This document shows positions 1 to 7,737 of a DNA stretch of 64,000 nucleotides, one piece after another. Location of the stretch: NCBI RefSeq assembly GCF_000717715.1, contig NZ_JOAI01000011.1:62001-126000 (forward strand), given 5' to 3'. This stretch comes from Streptomyces sp. NRRL B-24484 (GTDB lineage Bacteria > Actinomycetota > Actinomycetes > Streptomycetales > Streptomycetaceae). Below the pieces are notes generated by a model. That model saw only the letters and a program-made list of their open reading frames with translations. It made no database searches and was not told the DNA's origin. A program made the position numbers and the translations under genes. Numbering within the stretch: position 1 is the first letter of the stretch; the number at the start of each line of letters is the position of its first letter.

Positions 1-75
1 TCGGCCGTCCTGGTGCTGCTCATGGGGTGCTCCGGGGCAGGTGCGACGGTACGAGGGTCGATTCTGGCCGACCTT

Positions 76-87
76 GACAACGTTGTC
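76..87. promoter_or_regulatory. Candidate LacI-type operator (GACAACGTTGTC)
   Basis: A perfect 12-bp palindrome, GACAACGTTGTC, lies 61 bp upstream of the LacI-family start and overlaps a TTGACA -35-like hexamer at 74-79. Short symmetric sites with a central CG are typical of LacI-family regulators, so autoregulation is the natural reading. The symmetry is seen; binding is inferred. Confidence 0.55.
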
Positions 88-147
88 CAGCGCCGAGGTG
101 CGGGTCGTCCCGCCCGGGGACCGTACGGGTCCGTATGCTGCGTGGTC

Positions 148-1197
148 ATGAGCAGCCGACCTGCCACCAGGCCCACCATGAAGGACGTCGCGGCCGCGGC
201 GGGCGTCGGACTGAAGACCGTCTCCCGGGTGGTCAACGACGAGTCCGGGGTCAGCCCCGCGATGGCCGCCCGGGTGCAGGCCGTGATCGACGAACTCGGC
301 TTCCGGCGCAACGACAGCGCCCGGCTGCTGCGCACCGGCACCACCGCCAGCGTCGGCCTGGTGCTGGAGGACATCGGCGACCCGTTCTCCTCGGCGCTCT
401 CCCGTGCGGTGGAGGCCGTCGCCCGCGAGCACGGCTGCCTGCTGTTCACCGGCTCCAGCGCCGAGGACGCCGACCGCGAACGGGAGTTGGCACTGGCGCT
501 GTGCGCCCGCCGGGTCGACGGGCTGGTCGTGGTCCCCGCCGGCGGCGACCACGGCTACCTGCTGCCGGAGGCCGCCTCCGGCCTGGCGGTGGTCTTCCTC
601 GACCGCCCGGGCATCGGGATCGAGGCCGACGCCGTGCTCAGCGACAACACCGGCGGCGCCCGCGCGGGCACCGCCCACCTGATCGCGCACGGGCACCGCC
701 GGATCGGGTTCGTCGGCGACCTGCCGCACATCCACACCAGCGCGGAGCGGCTGCGCGGCTACCGGGAGGCGATGCGGGCGGCCGGGCTGCCGGTCGACGA
801 GCGCTGGATCGCGACCGGCCCGACCGACCCCGCGACGGTCGGCCGGGCGGTCCGCCGTCTGCTCGCCTGCGAGCCGGAGGGGAGCGGTGGTCCGGGCCCG
901 TCCGGGGCCGAGCCGGTCACCGCCCTGTTCACCGCCAACAACCGGGTCACCCTCGCCGCCCTGCAGGCGCTGGCCGGGCTCCCCGTCCGTCCGGCCGTGG
1001 TCGGCTTCGACGACCTGGAGCTCGCCGCACTGCTCAGCCCCGGGCTGACCGTCGTCGCGCAGGACCCGGAGGCCCTCGGCCGGACGGCGGCCCGGCTCCT
1101 CTTCGACCGGCTCGGGCACGACACCTCCCCACCGCGGCGCATCGAACTGCCCACCCGGCTGATCGTCCGCGGCTCGGGCGAGGTCCCGCCCGCCTGA
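148..1197 (+). CDS. LacI-family transcriptional regulator
   Basis: The product is a DNA-binding repressor or activator of 349 aa that probably senses a sugar or related small molecule. The N-terminal helix-turn-helix is clear (MKDVAAAAGVGLKTVSRVVN, residues about 11-30). It is followed by a periplasmic-binding-protein-like effector domain, with the typical GLVLEDIGDPF, RVDGLVVVPA and RIGFVGD segments and a C-terminal VGFDDLELAALLSPGLT region. The open frame extends upstream to about 13, but the ATG at 148 puts the HTH at the normal distance from the N-terminus and leaves the palindrome at 76-87 untranslated. No sugar transporter or hydrolase adjoins it in the window, so the effector cannot be guessed. 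Confidence 0.9.
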   Translation: MSSRPATRPTMKDVAAAAGVGLKTVSRVVNDESGVSPAMAARVQAVIDELGFRRNDSARLLRTGTTASVGLVLEDIGDPFSSALSRAVEAVAREHGCLLFTGSSAEDADRERELALALCARRVDGLVVVPAGGDHGYLLPEAASGLAVVFLDRPGIGIEADAVLSDNTGGARAGTAHLIAHGHRRIGFVGDLPHIHTSAERLRGYREAMRAAGLPVDERWIATGPTDPATVGRAVRRLLACEPEGSGGPGPSGAEPVTALFTANNRVTLAALQALAGLPVRPAVVGFDDLELAALLSPGLTVVAQDPEALGRTAARLLFDRLGHDTSPPRRIELPTRLIVRGSGEVPPA

Positions 1198-1301
1198 CCG
1201 GGGGACCACTGGCCGAAGGACCACGACCCCGACCGGACCGGCCGGGTATCCGCGGAGAATCCGGTGGCCCGCGGGCGGCCCGGGCTGCTTGGATGCGGGC
1301 C

Positions 1302-1733
1302 ATGAGCACCGATCTGCCCACCGGTTACGAACTGTCCACCGACCCCGAGCGCCTGGACCGGGCGCTGGTCCACCGATGGCTGTCGGAGGACGCCTACTGG
1401 GCGCGCGGCCGAGCCCGGGAGAAGCAGGAGCGGGCGATCGACGGCTCGCTCAACTTCGGTGTGTACGAGAGTGCTTCGGGTGCCCAGGTGGGCTACGCCC
1501 GGGTGGTGACGGACGGCGCCACCTTCGGCTGGCTCTGCGACGTCTACGTCGCCCCGGACGCGCGCGGCCGGGGCCTCGGCACCGCCCTGACCGCCGCCGT
1601 CCGCGACCACTTGGCCCCGTTCGGGCTGCGCCGCATCATGCTGGCCACCGCCGACGCCCACGAGGTGTACGCCAAGGTGGGTTTCGTGCCCCTGGAGAAC
1701 CCCGGCAAGTGGATGGCCCTCGGCACGCAGTGA
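1302..1733 (+). CDS. GNAT-family N-acetyltransferase
   Basis: A 143-aa GCN5-related acetyltransferase that transfers acetyl from acetyl-CoA to an unknown amine. The acetyl-CoA pyrophosphate-binding loop is visible in CDVYVAPDARGRGLGTAL (residues about 78-95, the R-x-x-G-x-G type motif A). The C-terminal YAKVGFVPLENPGKWM is characteristic of small stand-alone GNATs. The start ATG is about 100 bp downstream of the LacI-type gene on the same strand; co-transcription is possible but not shown. Substrate unknown. Confidence 0.88.
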   Translation: MSTDLPTGYELSTDPERLDRALVHRWLSEDAYWARGRAREKQERAIDGSLNFGVYESASGAQVGYARVVTDGATFGWLCDVYVAPDARGRGLGTALTAAVRDHLAPFGLRRIMLATADAHEVYAKVGFVPLENPGKWMALGTQ

Positions 1734-1773
1734 GCCCGTCGGCCCACCGCCAGAGGTCCGGGAGCTCAGCAGC

Positions 1774-2265
1774 TCAGCAGCCGTCGGCGTCCTCGGCGGC
1801 CAGCCGGTCCAGTTCGCCGGCGATGGCGGCGCGGAGCGGGTCGTGCCGCGGGCCGAGGGCGCTGTCCGCACCCGTCCAGCTCTCCTCGGGGTGGAGCCAG
1901 ACCGGCATCCGGACGAGGTCGGCCGGCTCCCACTCGTACCGCGGCCAGACGTGGGCGTGCAGGTAGCCGTCGGTGTTGCCGAGGATCTCCAGGTTCACCC
2001 GGCGGAAGGCGGGGTCGAGGCGGCGGCAGGCCAGTTCGACGGCCTCGCCGAGCCGCTCCATGTCGGAGAGGAAGGCGATCCGCCGCCCGCGCGGCAGCTC
2101 CGACAGCCGCTGCACGCCCGGCTCGTCCGTCAGGAGCAGCGAGTACCCCGGCAGGAACTGCACGTCCCCGATCACCGCGAAGCCCGCCCCGAGGCGCCGC
2201 AGCACCGAGGGGTTCTCGCCGCGCAGGGCGCTGCCGATCCGGTCCGAACGCCAGTCCCCAGTCAT
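1774..2265 (-). CDS. HIT-like nucleotide hydrolase/transferase domain protein
   Basis: A 163-aa protein resembling the histidine-triad superfamily, whose members hydrolyse or transfer nucleotidyl groups (for example Ap4A hydrolases). The diagnostic segment is NTDGYLHAHVWPRYEWE (residues about 97-113), with a His-x-His pair. The last position of the classical triad is Trp rather than His, as in the more distant HIT-like families. The segment FLPGYSLLLTDEPGVQRLSELP fits the N-terminal part of the fold. It converges on the upstream GNAT gene. Fold assignment is fairly secure; activity is inferred. Confidence 0.7.
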   Translation of the reverse strand: MTGDWRSDRIGSALRGENPSVLRRLGAGFAVIGDVQFLPGYSLLLTDEPGVQRLSELPRGRRIAFLSDMERLGEAVELACRRLDPAFRRVNLEILGNTDGYLHAHVWPRYEWEPADLVRMPVWLHPEESWTGADSALGPRHDPLRAAIAGELDRLAAEDADGC

Positions 2266-2312
2266 CCCCCGACCCTACCCCGCCGTGATCACCGGGCGGC
2301 CGCCGGGACCGC

Positions 2313-3092
2313 TCAGGCCTGACGGGTCGGCAGCACCACCAGGTGGCGGAGGTTCACGTGCCGCGGACGGCTGACGGTGAATCCGATCACGTCGGCGATC
2401 TCCTCGGCGGAGAGCGGGCCGATCGCGTCGAACATGGCGCCGAGCTGACCGTCAGGGCCCAGCGACGGGTTGTCGATGTGCGTCCCCAGCTCGGTGTCGG
2501 TGAGCCCCGGCTCCACCGTCGAGACCCGGACGTCGCGCGGGCCGAACTCGCTGCGCAGCGAGGTCGCCAGGTGGGTGAGCGCCGCCTTGGTGGCGCTGTA
2601 GACCGCGTAGTTGGGGAAGGACACGTGGGAGGCGATCGAGGAGACGGCCACCAGGTCCGCGGTGCGGCCCTCGGCGGCGGCCGCCACCAGGTCGCCGGTG
2701 AAGGCCCGGACCACCCGCAGCACACCGGTGACGTTGGTGTCGATCATCCGGGTCCACTCGTCGATCCGGCCGTCGTCCACCGGGTTGGGCAGCATCACGC
2801 CGGCCGCGGCGACCAGCAGGTCGACCCGGCCGAGCTCGGCCGCGACCAGCCCGGCGGCCCCGTCCACCGACCGCTGGTCGGTGACGTCGGCCGGCACGGC
2901 GAGCGCCCGGCCCCCGGCGGCCCCGATCTCCGCGGCCAGCTCCTTCAGCCGGTCCTCGCGGCGGGACAGCAGCGCCACCGCGGCACCGTTCGCGGCGAGC
3001 AGCTTCGCGGTGGCGGCGCCCATGCCGCTCGCGGCACCGGTGACGACGCCGACACGGCCGGAGAGGGAGGGGTAGGGGTAGGGGTAGGACAC
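2313..3092 (-). CDS. Short-chain dehydrogenase/reductase (SDR)
   Basis: A classical SDR of about 259 aa, an NAD(P)-dependent oxidoreductase of unknown substrate. The Rossmann loop is VVTGAASGMGAA near the N-terminus. The catalytic set is visible as the SSIASH serine and the YSATKAAL Tyr-x-x-x-Lys, and VEPGLTDTEL follows strand beta-6. An in-frame extension reaches 3215, but the GTG at 3092 has an AGGAG ribosome site a few bases upstream and leaves the promoter region untranslated. The gene is divergent from an MmyB-type regulator at 3251. This arrangement often pairs the regulator with an SDR target. Confidence 0.9.
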   Translation of the reverse strand: MSYPYPYPSLSGRVGVVTGAASGMGAATAKLLAANGAAVALLSRREDRLKELAAEIGAAGGRALAVPADVTDQRSVDGAAGLVAAELGRVDLLVAAAGVMLPNPVDDGRIDEWTRMIDTNVTGVLRVVRAFTGDLVAAAAEGRTADLVAVSSIASHVSFPNYAVYSATKAALTHLATSLRSEFGPRDVRVSTVEPGLTDTELGTHIDNPSLGPDGQLGAMFDAIGPLSAEEIADVIGFTVSRPRHVNLRHLVVLPTRQA

Positions 3093-3194
3093 GGTGGGCT
3101 CCTGGGAGGGGATCAGCGGCGGTCGTCCCGCCGTCGTTTCGTTGATGTCCCCGAGCCTGCCGGGCCCGGACGCGGCCACCCAGGGCCGTGGTTT

Positions 3195-3214
3195 TCCTGG
3201 GTCTGCCAGGACCA
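3195..3214. promoter_or_regulatory. Candidate operator for the MmyB-type regulator
   Basis: The inverted repeat TCCTGG-GTCTG-CCAGGA (3195-3211) continues into CCA, giving an AGGACCA half-site at 3208-3214. It lies between the divergent SDR and XRE genes, about 40 bp upstream of the XRE start. The same half-site occurs in a perfect palindrome upstream of the second MmyB-type regulator at 45871-45893, which supports a shared recognition sequence. Confidence 0.55.
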
Positions 3215-3250
3215 CCCCCGGCGCGGCCGGACGGTCCGTAGGGTCGGAGC

Positions 3251-4102
3251 ATGAAGAACGGTGATCGCGACCAGCTCGGCGGCTTCCTCCGCGCCCGCCG
3301 TGCCATGATCCGGCCGGAGTCGCTGGGACTCCCCGAGTACGGGCGGCGGCGGCGCGTGCCCGGGCTGCGCCGCGAGGAGGTGGCGCAGCTGGCCGGGGTC
3401 AGCGTGGACTACTACGTGCGGCTGGAGCAGGGCCGCGGCGGCGGAACCTCGCCCGAGGTGCTGGACGCGGTGGCCCGGGTGCTCCGACTGGACGCCACCG
3501 AGCGGGCCCACCTCCACCGGCTGGCCCGGCCGCCCCGCCAGGACTCCGCCGCCCCGGCCCCGGCGGAAATCCGTGCGGGGGTGCGGCTGGTGCTCGACAT
3601 GCTGGCCGGCCCGGCCTTCGTGCTCGGCCGGTGCATGGACGTGCTGGCCTGGAACGCCCCGGCGGACGCCCTGCTCGGCCTGTCGGCCGTCCCCGAGGCG
3701 GAGCGCAACATGGCCCGGCACGCCTTCCTCGACCCCCGTGCCCGCACCTTCTACCCGGCCTGGGCGGAGGTCGCCGCCGAGACCGTCGCCTACCTGCGGC
3801 TGGACGCGGCCCGCCACCCCGCGGACCGGCGGGCCGCCGCGTTCGTCGAGGAACTGTCCGAACGGAGCCCGGAGTTCCGCCGGCTCTGGGACGGGCACGC
3901 GGTGGCCGAGAAGACCCACGGACGCAAACTGCTGCGGCACCCGTCGGCCGGCCTGCTGGACCTCGGCTACGAGACGCTGGCGCTGCCCGGTGACCCGGCC
4001 CTGCTGCTGGTCGTCTACACCGCGGAGCCGGGCTCGCCGGAGGCCGAACGGCTCGCCGCGCTCAGCGCCGCCGCGCCGCTCGCGGCCGTCGCCCCGCTCT
4101 GA
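3251..4102 (+). CDS. XRE-family regulator with MmyB-like ligand-binding domain
   Basis: A 283-aa DNA-binding regulator. An N-terminal XRE helix-turn-helix spans residues about 10-70 (GLRREEVAQLAGVSVDYYVR followed by the LEQGR recognition end). A C-terminal MmyB-type domain follows, with the hallmark MDVLAWNAPADALLG, ARTFYPAWAEVAAETVAYLR and LRHPSAGLLDLGYETLALP segments. These domains are thought to bind fatty-acid-like or hydrophobic ligands. It is divergent from the SDR, and the inverted repeat at 3195-3211 in between is a plausible operator. A near relative lies at 44989-45837. Confidence 0.92.
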   Translation: MKNGDRDQLGGFLRARRAMIRPESLGLPEYGRRRRVPGLRREEVAQLAGVSVDYYVRLEQGRGGGTSPEVLDAVARVLRLDATERAHLHRLARPPRQDSAAPAPAEIRAGVRLVLDMLAGPAFVLGRCMDVLAWNAPADALLGLSAVPEAERNMARHAFLDPRARTFYPAWAEVAAETVAYLRLDAARHPADRRAAAFVEELSERSPEFRRLWDGHAVAEKTHGRKLLRHPSAGLLDLGYETLALPGDPALLLVVYTAEPGSPEAERLAALSAAAPLAAVAPL

Positions 4103-4137
4103 CGGCGTGGCGGTCCGGGGCCGCCGCACAGCGCAGC

Positions 4138-4173
4138 GCGCCCCGCCGTGCTCGGGGGTTCACGGCGGGGCGC
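4138..4173. terminator. Strong hairpin terminator
   Basis: A perfect 13-bp stem (GCGCCCCGCCGTG at 4138-4150 against 4161-4173) with a 10-nt loop, 35 bp after the XRE gene and before the converging universal stress gene. No T run follows, as is usual in streptomycetes. It could serve both strands. Confidence 0.75.
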
Positions 4174-4326
4174 TCGACCTTCAGGATGGCCCCGTCCGCC
4201 GGTCACGGCCACCGAGCACGGCCGAACAGGCGTCGTCCGAGCAGCGCGTGCCGCGGAGTCCGGGTCGTACCCGCCGCGGAGCCGGGGCCGGACCGCCGCC
4301 ACCGCTCGTCCCGCACCGGGCTCGGG

Positions 4327-4866
4327 CTACGCGCCCCGCTCGGGACCCGGCTCCGGCTTCGCGCCCGGTTCCGGAGGGAGGGTCGCCGTCCCCGGCGCCG
4401 AGCCGGGCCAGACCAGCAGCACCGGGCACGGAGCGTGGTCCACCACGAAGCGGGTGGCCGGTCCGAGGCTCCGCGGTCCGAGCCGGGTGCGGTCCCCGTC
4501 GCGGGCCAGCACCAGCAGGTCGGCGCCCTCCGCGGCGGCCACCACCTCCCGATCGGTCCGTCCGGCCCGCTCGACCGGCCGGCAGGCGCGCCCCAGACGC
4601 TCGGCCGCTGCCGCCAGCAGTCCGTGCCCCGCCGCGTCCGCCAGTTCCTCCATCGTGCTGCCCGGGTCGCTGCCCCAGCCGTCGGCACGGTTGCCGCGCG
4701 GATGCCGACGGCCCATCAGCCCGGCGAAGGCGCCGTGCGCCGCCCCGGGCACGTCGCGGTCGCTCACGTGCAGCAGCACGATCTCCGCGTCCGGCGGGGC
4801 GTGCAGCCGGGCCGCGTCGACGCAGGCACGCCACGTGCCCTCGGCCACCCACACCACGACCGCCAC
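4327..4866 (-). CDS. Universal stress protein (UspA-type)
   Basis: A 179-aa single Usp domain, a cytosolic nucleotide-binding stress protein. The start (AVVVWVAEGTWRACVDAARL) and the EIVLLHVSD strand fit the family. So does the C-terminal GADLLVLARDGDRTRLGPRS...CPVLLVWP stretch, with glycines of the ATP-binding loop. The last 20 residues form a Pro/Glu/Gly-rich tail. The start is GTG at 4866 with a GGAGG site overlapping the stop of the upstream permease gene (4-bp gap). The two are therefore almost certainly co-translated, which suggests a stress-linked transport unit. Confidence 0.85.
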   Translation of the reverse strand: MAVVVWVAEGTWRACVDAARLHAPPDAEIVLLHVSDRDVPGAAHGAFAGLMGRRHPRGNRADGWGSDPGSTMEELADAAGHGLLAAAAERLGRACRPVERAGRTDREVVAAAEGADLLVLARDGDRTRLGPRSLGPATRFVVDHAPCPVLLVWPGSAPGTATLPPEPGAKPEPGPERGA

Positions 4867-4870
4867 GGCC

Positions 4871-6121
4871 TCATCCTCCGACGACCTGCAGGGAGCCCCA
4901 CAGTGCCACGACCGACAGGAGCAGGGAAGCAGGCACGGTGAGCAGCCCGAGCCGGGTGAACTCGCCGAGGCCGACCTCCCCGTCGTGGGCGTGCACGATC
5001 CGCCGCCAGAGCAGGGTCGCCAGGGAGCCCGCGTAGGTCAGGTTGGGCCCGATGTTGACGCCCAGCAGGACGGCCAGCACCGCCCCGGCCCCGGACGGCG
5101 CGGTGAGCGGCAGCAGCACCAGCACCGCCGGCAGGTTGTTGATCACGTTGGCCAGTACGGCCGCCAGCACGGCGGTCCCGAGCAGGGCGGCGAACCCCTG
5201 GCCCGAGGGCACCAGGTGCCCGAGCGCGTCGGCCAGGCCGTTGTCGACCACGGCCCGCACCACCAGGCCGAGCGACAGCACGAAGGCGAGGAACGGCACG
5301 CTGGTCGCCCGCACCACGGTGAGCACGGTGGTCCGCCGCCGGGACAGCGCATGCGCGGCGAGGACGAGCGCCCCGGCGCAGGCCACCCAGGCCGGGTCCA
5401 CCCCGAGGGCCGAGGCGGGCACGAAGCCGACCAGGGTGCAGGCGACGGTGACCAGGGCGAACCGCGGCATCCGCGGCACCTCCCGGCCGGCCTCGGCCTC
5501 GGCGCCGGCATCGAGGTCGGCGGCGAAGAAGCGCCGCAGCACCACGTACTCGACACCGATCGCCACCAGCCAGGGCAGCAGCATCAACGCGCCGAAGCGG
5601 ACGAAGCCGAGGCCGCTCGCGGCGAAGGCGAGGAGGTTGGTCAGGTTGGACACCGGCAGCAGCAGCGAGGCGGTGTTCGAGAGGTGGGTGCAGGCGTAGA
5701 CGTGGGGTTTGGGCCGGGCACCGAGCCGGGCCGCGGTGGCGAACACCACCGGGGTCAGCAGGACGACGGTCGCGTCCAGGCTGAGCACCGCCGTGATCGC
5801 CGAGGCGACCGCGAACACCTGGACCAGCAGGCGGCGCGGCCGTCCGGCGGCCGTCCGCGCCATCCAGGCCCCGCAGGCCCGGAACAGCCCCTCGTCGGCA
5901 CAGAGCCGGGCGAGCACCAGCACCGCCGCGAGGAACCCGATCACCGGGCCGAGGCGCGCCGCCTCCTCACGGGCGTAGTCCAGCGAGAGCGCGCCCGTGC
6001 CGACCGCGACGGCCGCGGCGGGCACCGCCACCACCGCCTCCGGCCAGCCGAACGGCCGGACCACCGCGCAGACCAGCACCACCACCAGCAGGCCGACCGA
6101 CAACACCTCGGACGACGACAT
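4871..6121 (-). CDS. ArsB/SLC13-like (IT superfamily) membrane transporter
   Basis: A 416-aa integral membrane protein with about ten to eleven hydrophobic segments. SLDATVVLLTPVVFATAARL and the re-entrant-loop-like SNTASLLLPVSNLTNLLAF are typical of the ion-transporter superfamily (arsenite, citrate and Na+/H+ families); NLLAF is the characteristic end of the half-repeat. The C-terminal half repeats the pattern with NVINNLPAVLVLLPL and LGVNIGPNLTYAGSLATLLW, as in ArsB-like permeases. No arsR or arsC lies beside it, so arsenite is only one possible substrate. It is followed after 4 bp by a universal stress protein gene. Confidence 0.82.
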   Translation of the reverse strand: MSSSEVLSVGLLVVVLVCAVVRPFGWPEAVVAVPAAAVAVGTGALSLDYAREEAARLGPVIGFLAAVLVLARLCADEGLFRACGAWMARTAAGRPRRLLVQVFAVASAITAVLSLDATVVLLTPVVFATAARLGARPKPHVYACTHLSNTASLLLPVSNLTNLLAFAASGLGFVRFGALMLLPWLVAIGVEYVVLRRFFAADLDAGAEAEAGREVPRMPRFALVTVACTLVGFVPASALGVDPAWVACAGALVLAAHALSRRRTTVLTVVRATSVPFLAFVLSLGLVVRAVVDNGLADALGHLVPSGQGFAALLGTAVLAAVLANVINNLPAVLVLLPLTAPSGAGAVLAVLLGVNIGPNLTYAGSLATLLWRRIVHAHDGEVGLGEFTRLGLLTVPASLLLSVVALWGSLQVVGG

Positions 6122-6191
6122 GTTCCGCTTCCGCTCCTCACCGACACCTCACCGCGCCCGGGACGACCGCCCGGTGCACCCGACGGTGCCC

Positions 6192-6232
6192 CGGGGCCGG
6201 ACCGGGGCGGACCACCGACGACTCCGGCCCCG
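6192..6232. terminator. Hairpin between the HhH gene and the permease gene
   Basis: A 10-bp perfect stem (CGGGGCCGGA at 6192-6201 with 6223-6232) and a 21-nt loop lie just past the stop of the minus-strand helix-hairpin-helix gene. It probably ends that transcript before the permease promoter. Confidence 0.45.
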
Positions 6233-6304
6233 ATCGAACCAGAGCCGCGCGGCGCTCCGCGCACCGGCTCGGGCGGAAGCGCGCAGGTGCGGGCCGGTGC
6301 GGGG

Positions 6305-6505
6305 TCAGCCGAGCGACTTGCCGCGCTCCGTCAGGGCCGCCTGCAGCCGTTCCAGGGCCTTCGGGCCCATGCCGTGGAGCTTCTTCAGCTCGCCGACGGG
6401 CACCCCGGCCAGCTCGTCGAGCCGCGTGTAGCCGGCGCCGAGCAGCGCGCGGGTGGCGGGAGCACCGATGTTCCGGGGGAGGTCGCCCTGCGGCTGTTCG
6501 GTCAT
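6305..6505 (-). CDS. Small helix-hairpin-helix DNA-binding protein
   Basis: A 66-aa protein made almost entirely of one helix-hairpin-helix unit, GYTRLDELAGVPVGELKKLH followed by GMGPKALERLQAAL. This is like the RNA-polymerase alpha C-terminal or DNA-repair HhH folds that bind the DNA backbone non-specifically. The ATG at 6505 gives a compact protein; longer frames upstream have no homology-like character. Function is unknown; a nucleoid or repair accessory role is a guess from the fold. Confidence 0.7.
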   Translation of the reverse strand: MTEQPQGDLPRNIGAPATRALLGAGYTRLDELAGVPVGELKKLHGMGPKALERLQAALTERGKSLG

Positions 6506-6648
6506 GCCGCCGATCCTGCCGCATCCCGCGCCAGCGGCGGGGCGCCGCACCGGAACCCGGCGTGTCGAGGCCCCACGGCGTCCGGGCGGACGGGTACCAC
6601 GGAGGGGAGGACGGCCGGTCGGGGCCGCCCGCACCGGAGGGAGACGGC

Positions 6649-6948
6649 ATGGACAGCGCCCTGGCAGGGATCGTCGACGCACTGAAGTCGGTCGAGAAGC
6701 AGGCCCGGGACACCGCGCTCGCCAAGGCCCGCACCCACCGCGAGCCGGTGCCGCTCGCGGACCAGCCGCACCTGCTGGGCGCGCTGGCCGCAGCCGTCGA
6801 GGCGCTCCGGGACGTGGCCGGCACCTTCCCCGACCGGATGCACACCCCCGACGGCAGAGCCTCGCTGCGCACCGCGGCCGAGCGGCTCGGCGCCGCCGCG
6901 GACGTGCTGCGCCAGGCCGAGCGGCACGCCGCCGCGGGCGGCGTCTGA
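6649..6948 (+). CDS. Hypothetical alpha-helical protein (99 aa)
   Basis: I do not recognise this family. The ATG at 6649 has a good ribosome site (GGAGGGAG) 5-6 bases upstream. The product is Ala/Leu-rich with heptad-like helices (GALAAAVEALRDVAGTF and SLRTAAERLGAAADVLRQAE). It has no Cys, no membrane segment and no signal peptide. Codon use matches neighbouring genes. It stands alone between two minus-strand genes. Confidence 0.6.
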   Translation: MDSALAGIVDALKSVEKQARDTALAKARTHREPVPLADQPHLLGALAAAVEALRDVAGTFPDRMHTPDGRASLRTAAERLGAAADVLRQAERHAAAGGV

Positions 6949-7064
6949 CCGCCCGACAGCGCGACCCCGGCGCACCCCGGGGGCTCGGGGAACGGCACAC
7001 CGGGGGACGGGGTGGCCGTACGGGCACGGCCCGCCCCGTGCGGTGCCGATGGCCGGACCGCAGG

Positions 7065-7589
7065 TCAGGCCCGGTGCGGCCCACCGTCGGCGCGGCCGTG
7101 CCGCAGCGTCAGCGCCAGGGCGACCGCCTCCTCCGGGGTGGCCGCCGGGAGGGGACCGGTCTCGGCCGGCGCGTCCGGGAGCGCCCATCCCGCCAGGGAC
7201 ACGACCGGCGTGCCGGTGCGCAGGGCGAGCGCGATCTCGCTGAGCGTGCCCCAGCTGCCGCCGACCGCGATCAGGGCGTCGCAGGCCCGTACGAGCAGCC
7301 CGTTGCGCAGCTCGCCGAGGCCGGTGGCGAGGGCCACCGTCAGATGGGGGTTCGCGTCGGTGCGGTCGGCGCCCGGCAGCAGTCCGACGGTGAGGCCGCC
7401 GCGGGCGCGGGCCCCGGCCGCGGCCGCCTCCATCACCCCGCCCAGCCCGCCGCAGAGCAGCACCGCGCCGCGCCCGGCCAGCAGTTCGCCGACCCGGCGG
7501 GCGAGGTCGCACTCCCCGGGGCTCGCTCCGGCCGGGCCGATCACCCCCACGTAGCGGGCGGCCGCCTCGGCCGGGACCTCCGACGCCAC
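7065..7589 (-). CDS. TIGR00725/LOG-like (SLOG superfamily) protein
   Basis: A 174-aa Rossmann-like nucleotide-binding protein related to the 'lysine decarboxylase-like' LOG family and to SLOG sensors. The signature segments are VGVIGPAGAS at the N-terminus, LLCGGLGGVMEAAAAGARARGG (the GGxxGxM loop) and ALIAVGGSWGTLSEIALALRTG (the PGGxGTxxE-like loop, here VGGSWGT). LOG enzymes release cytokinin-type bases from nucleotides; TIGR00725 proteins are of unknown activity. The start is GTG at 7589 with GGAGGTT just upstream. Confidence 0.85.
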   Translation of the reverse strand: MASEVPAEAAARYVGVIGPAGASPGECDLARRVGELLAGRGAVLLCGGLGGVMEAAAAGARARGGLTVGLLPGADRTDANPHLTVALATGLGELRNGLLVRACDALIAVGGSWGTLSEIALALRTGTPVVSLAGWALPDAPAETGPLPAATPEEAVALALTLRHGRADGGPHRA

Positions 7590-7683
7590 GGCAACCTCCG
7601 GGTGCGGGTGCGGGTGCAGTACAGGAAGTATCGGGTGGGGCCGGGCGGCCGTTCCGTCCGGTCCGCCGTCGGAGTGACCAGCA

Positions 7684-7728
7684 CCGCGGCACGGCCGGCC
7701 CCCGCTCGGGAGGCCGGCCGCGCCGCGG
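7684..7728. terminator. Long hairpin terminator after the GNAT gene
   Basis: A 9-bp stem (CGGCCGGCC at 7692-7700 with 7712-7720) is extended past one mismatch by 7 more pairs (7684-7690 with 7722-7728). It lies directly downstream of the minus-strand GNAT stop at 7738. Confidence 0.65.
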
Positions 7729-7737
7729 CGTCGCCGG

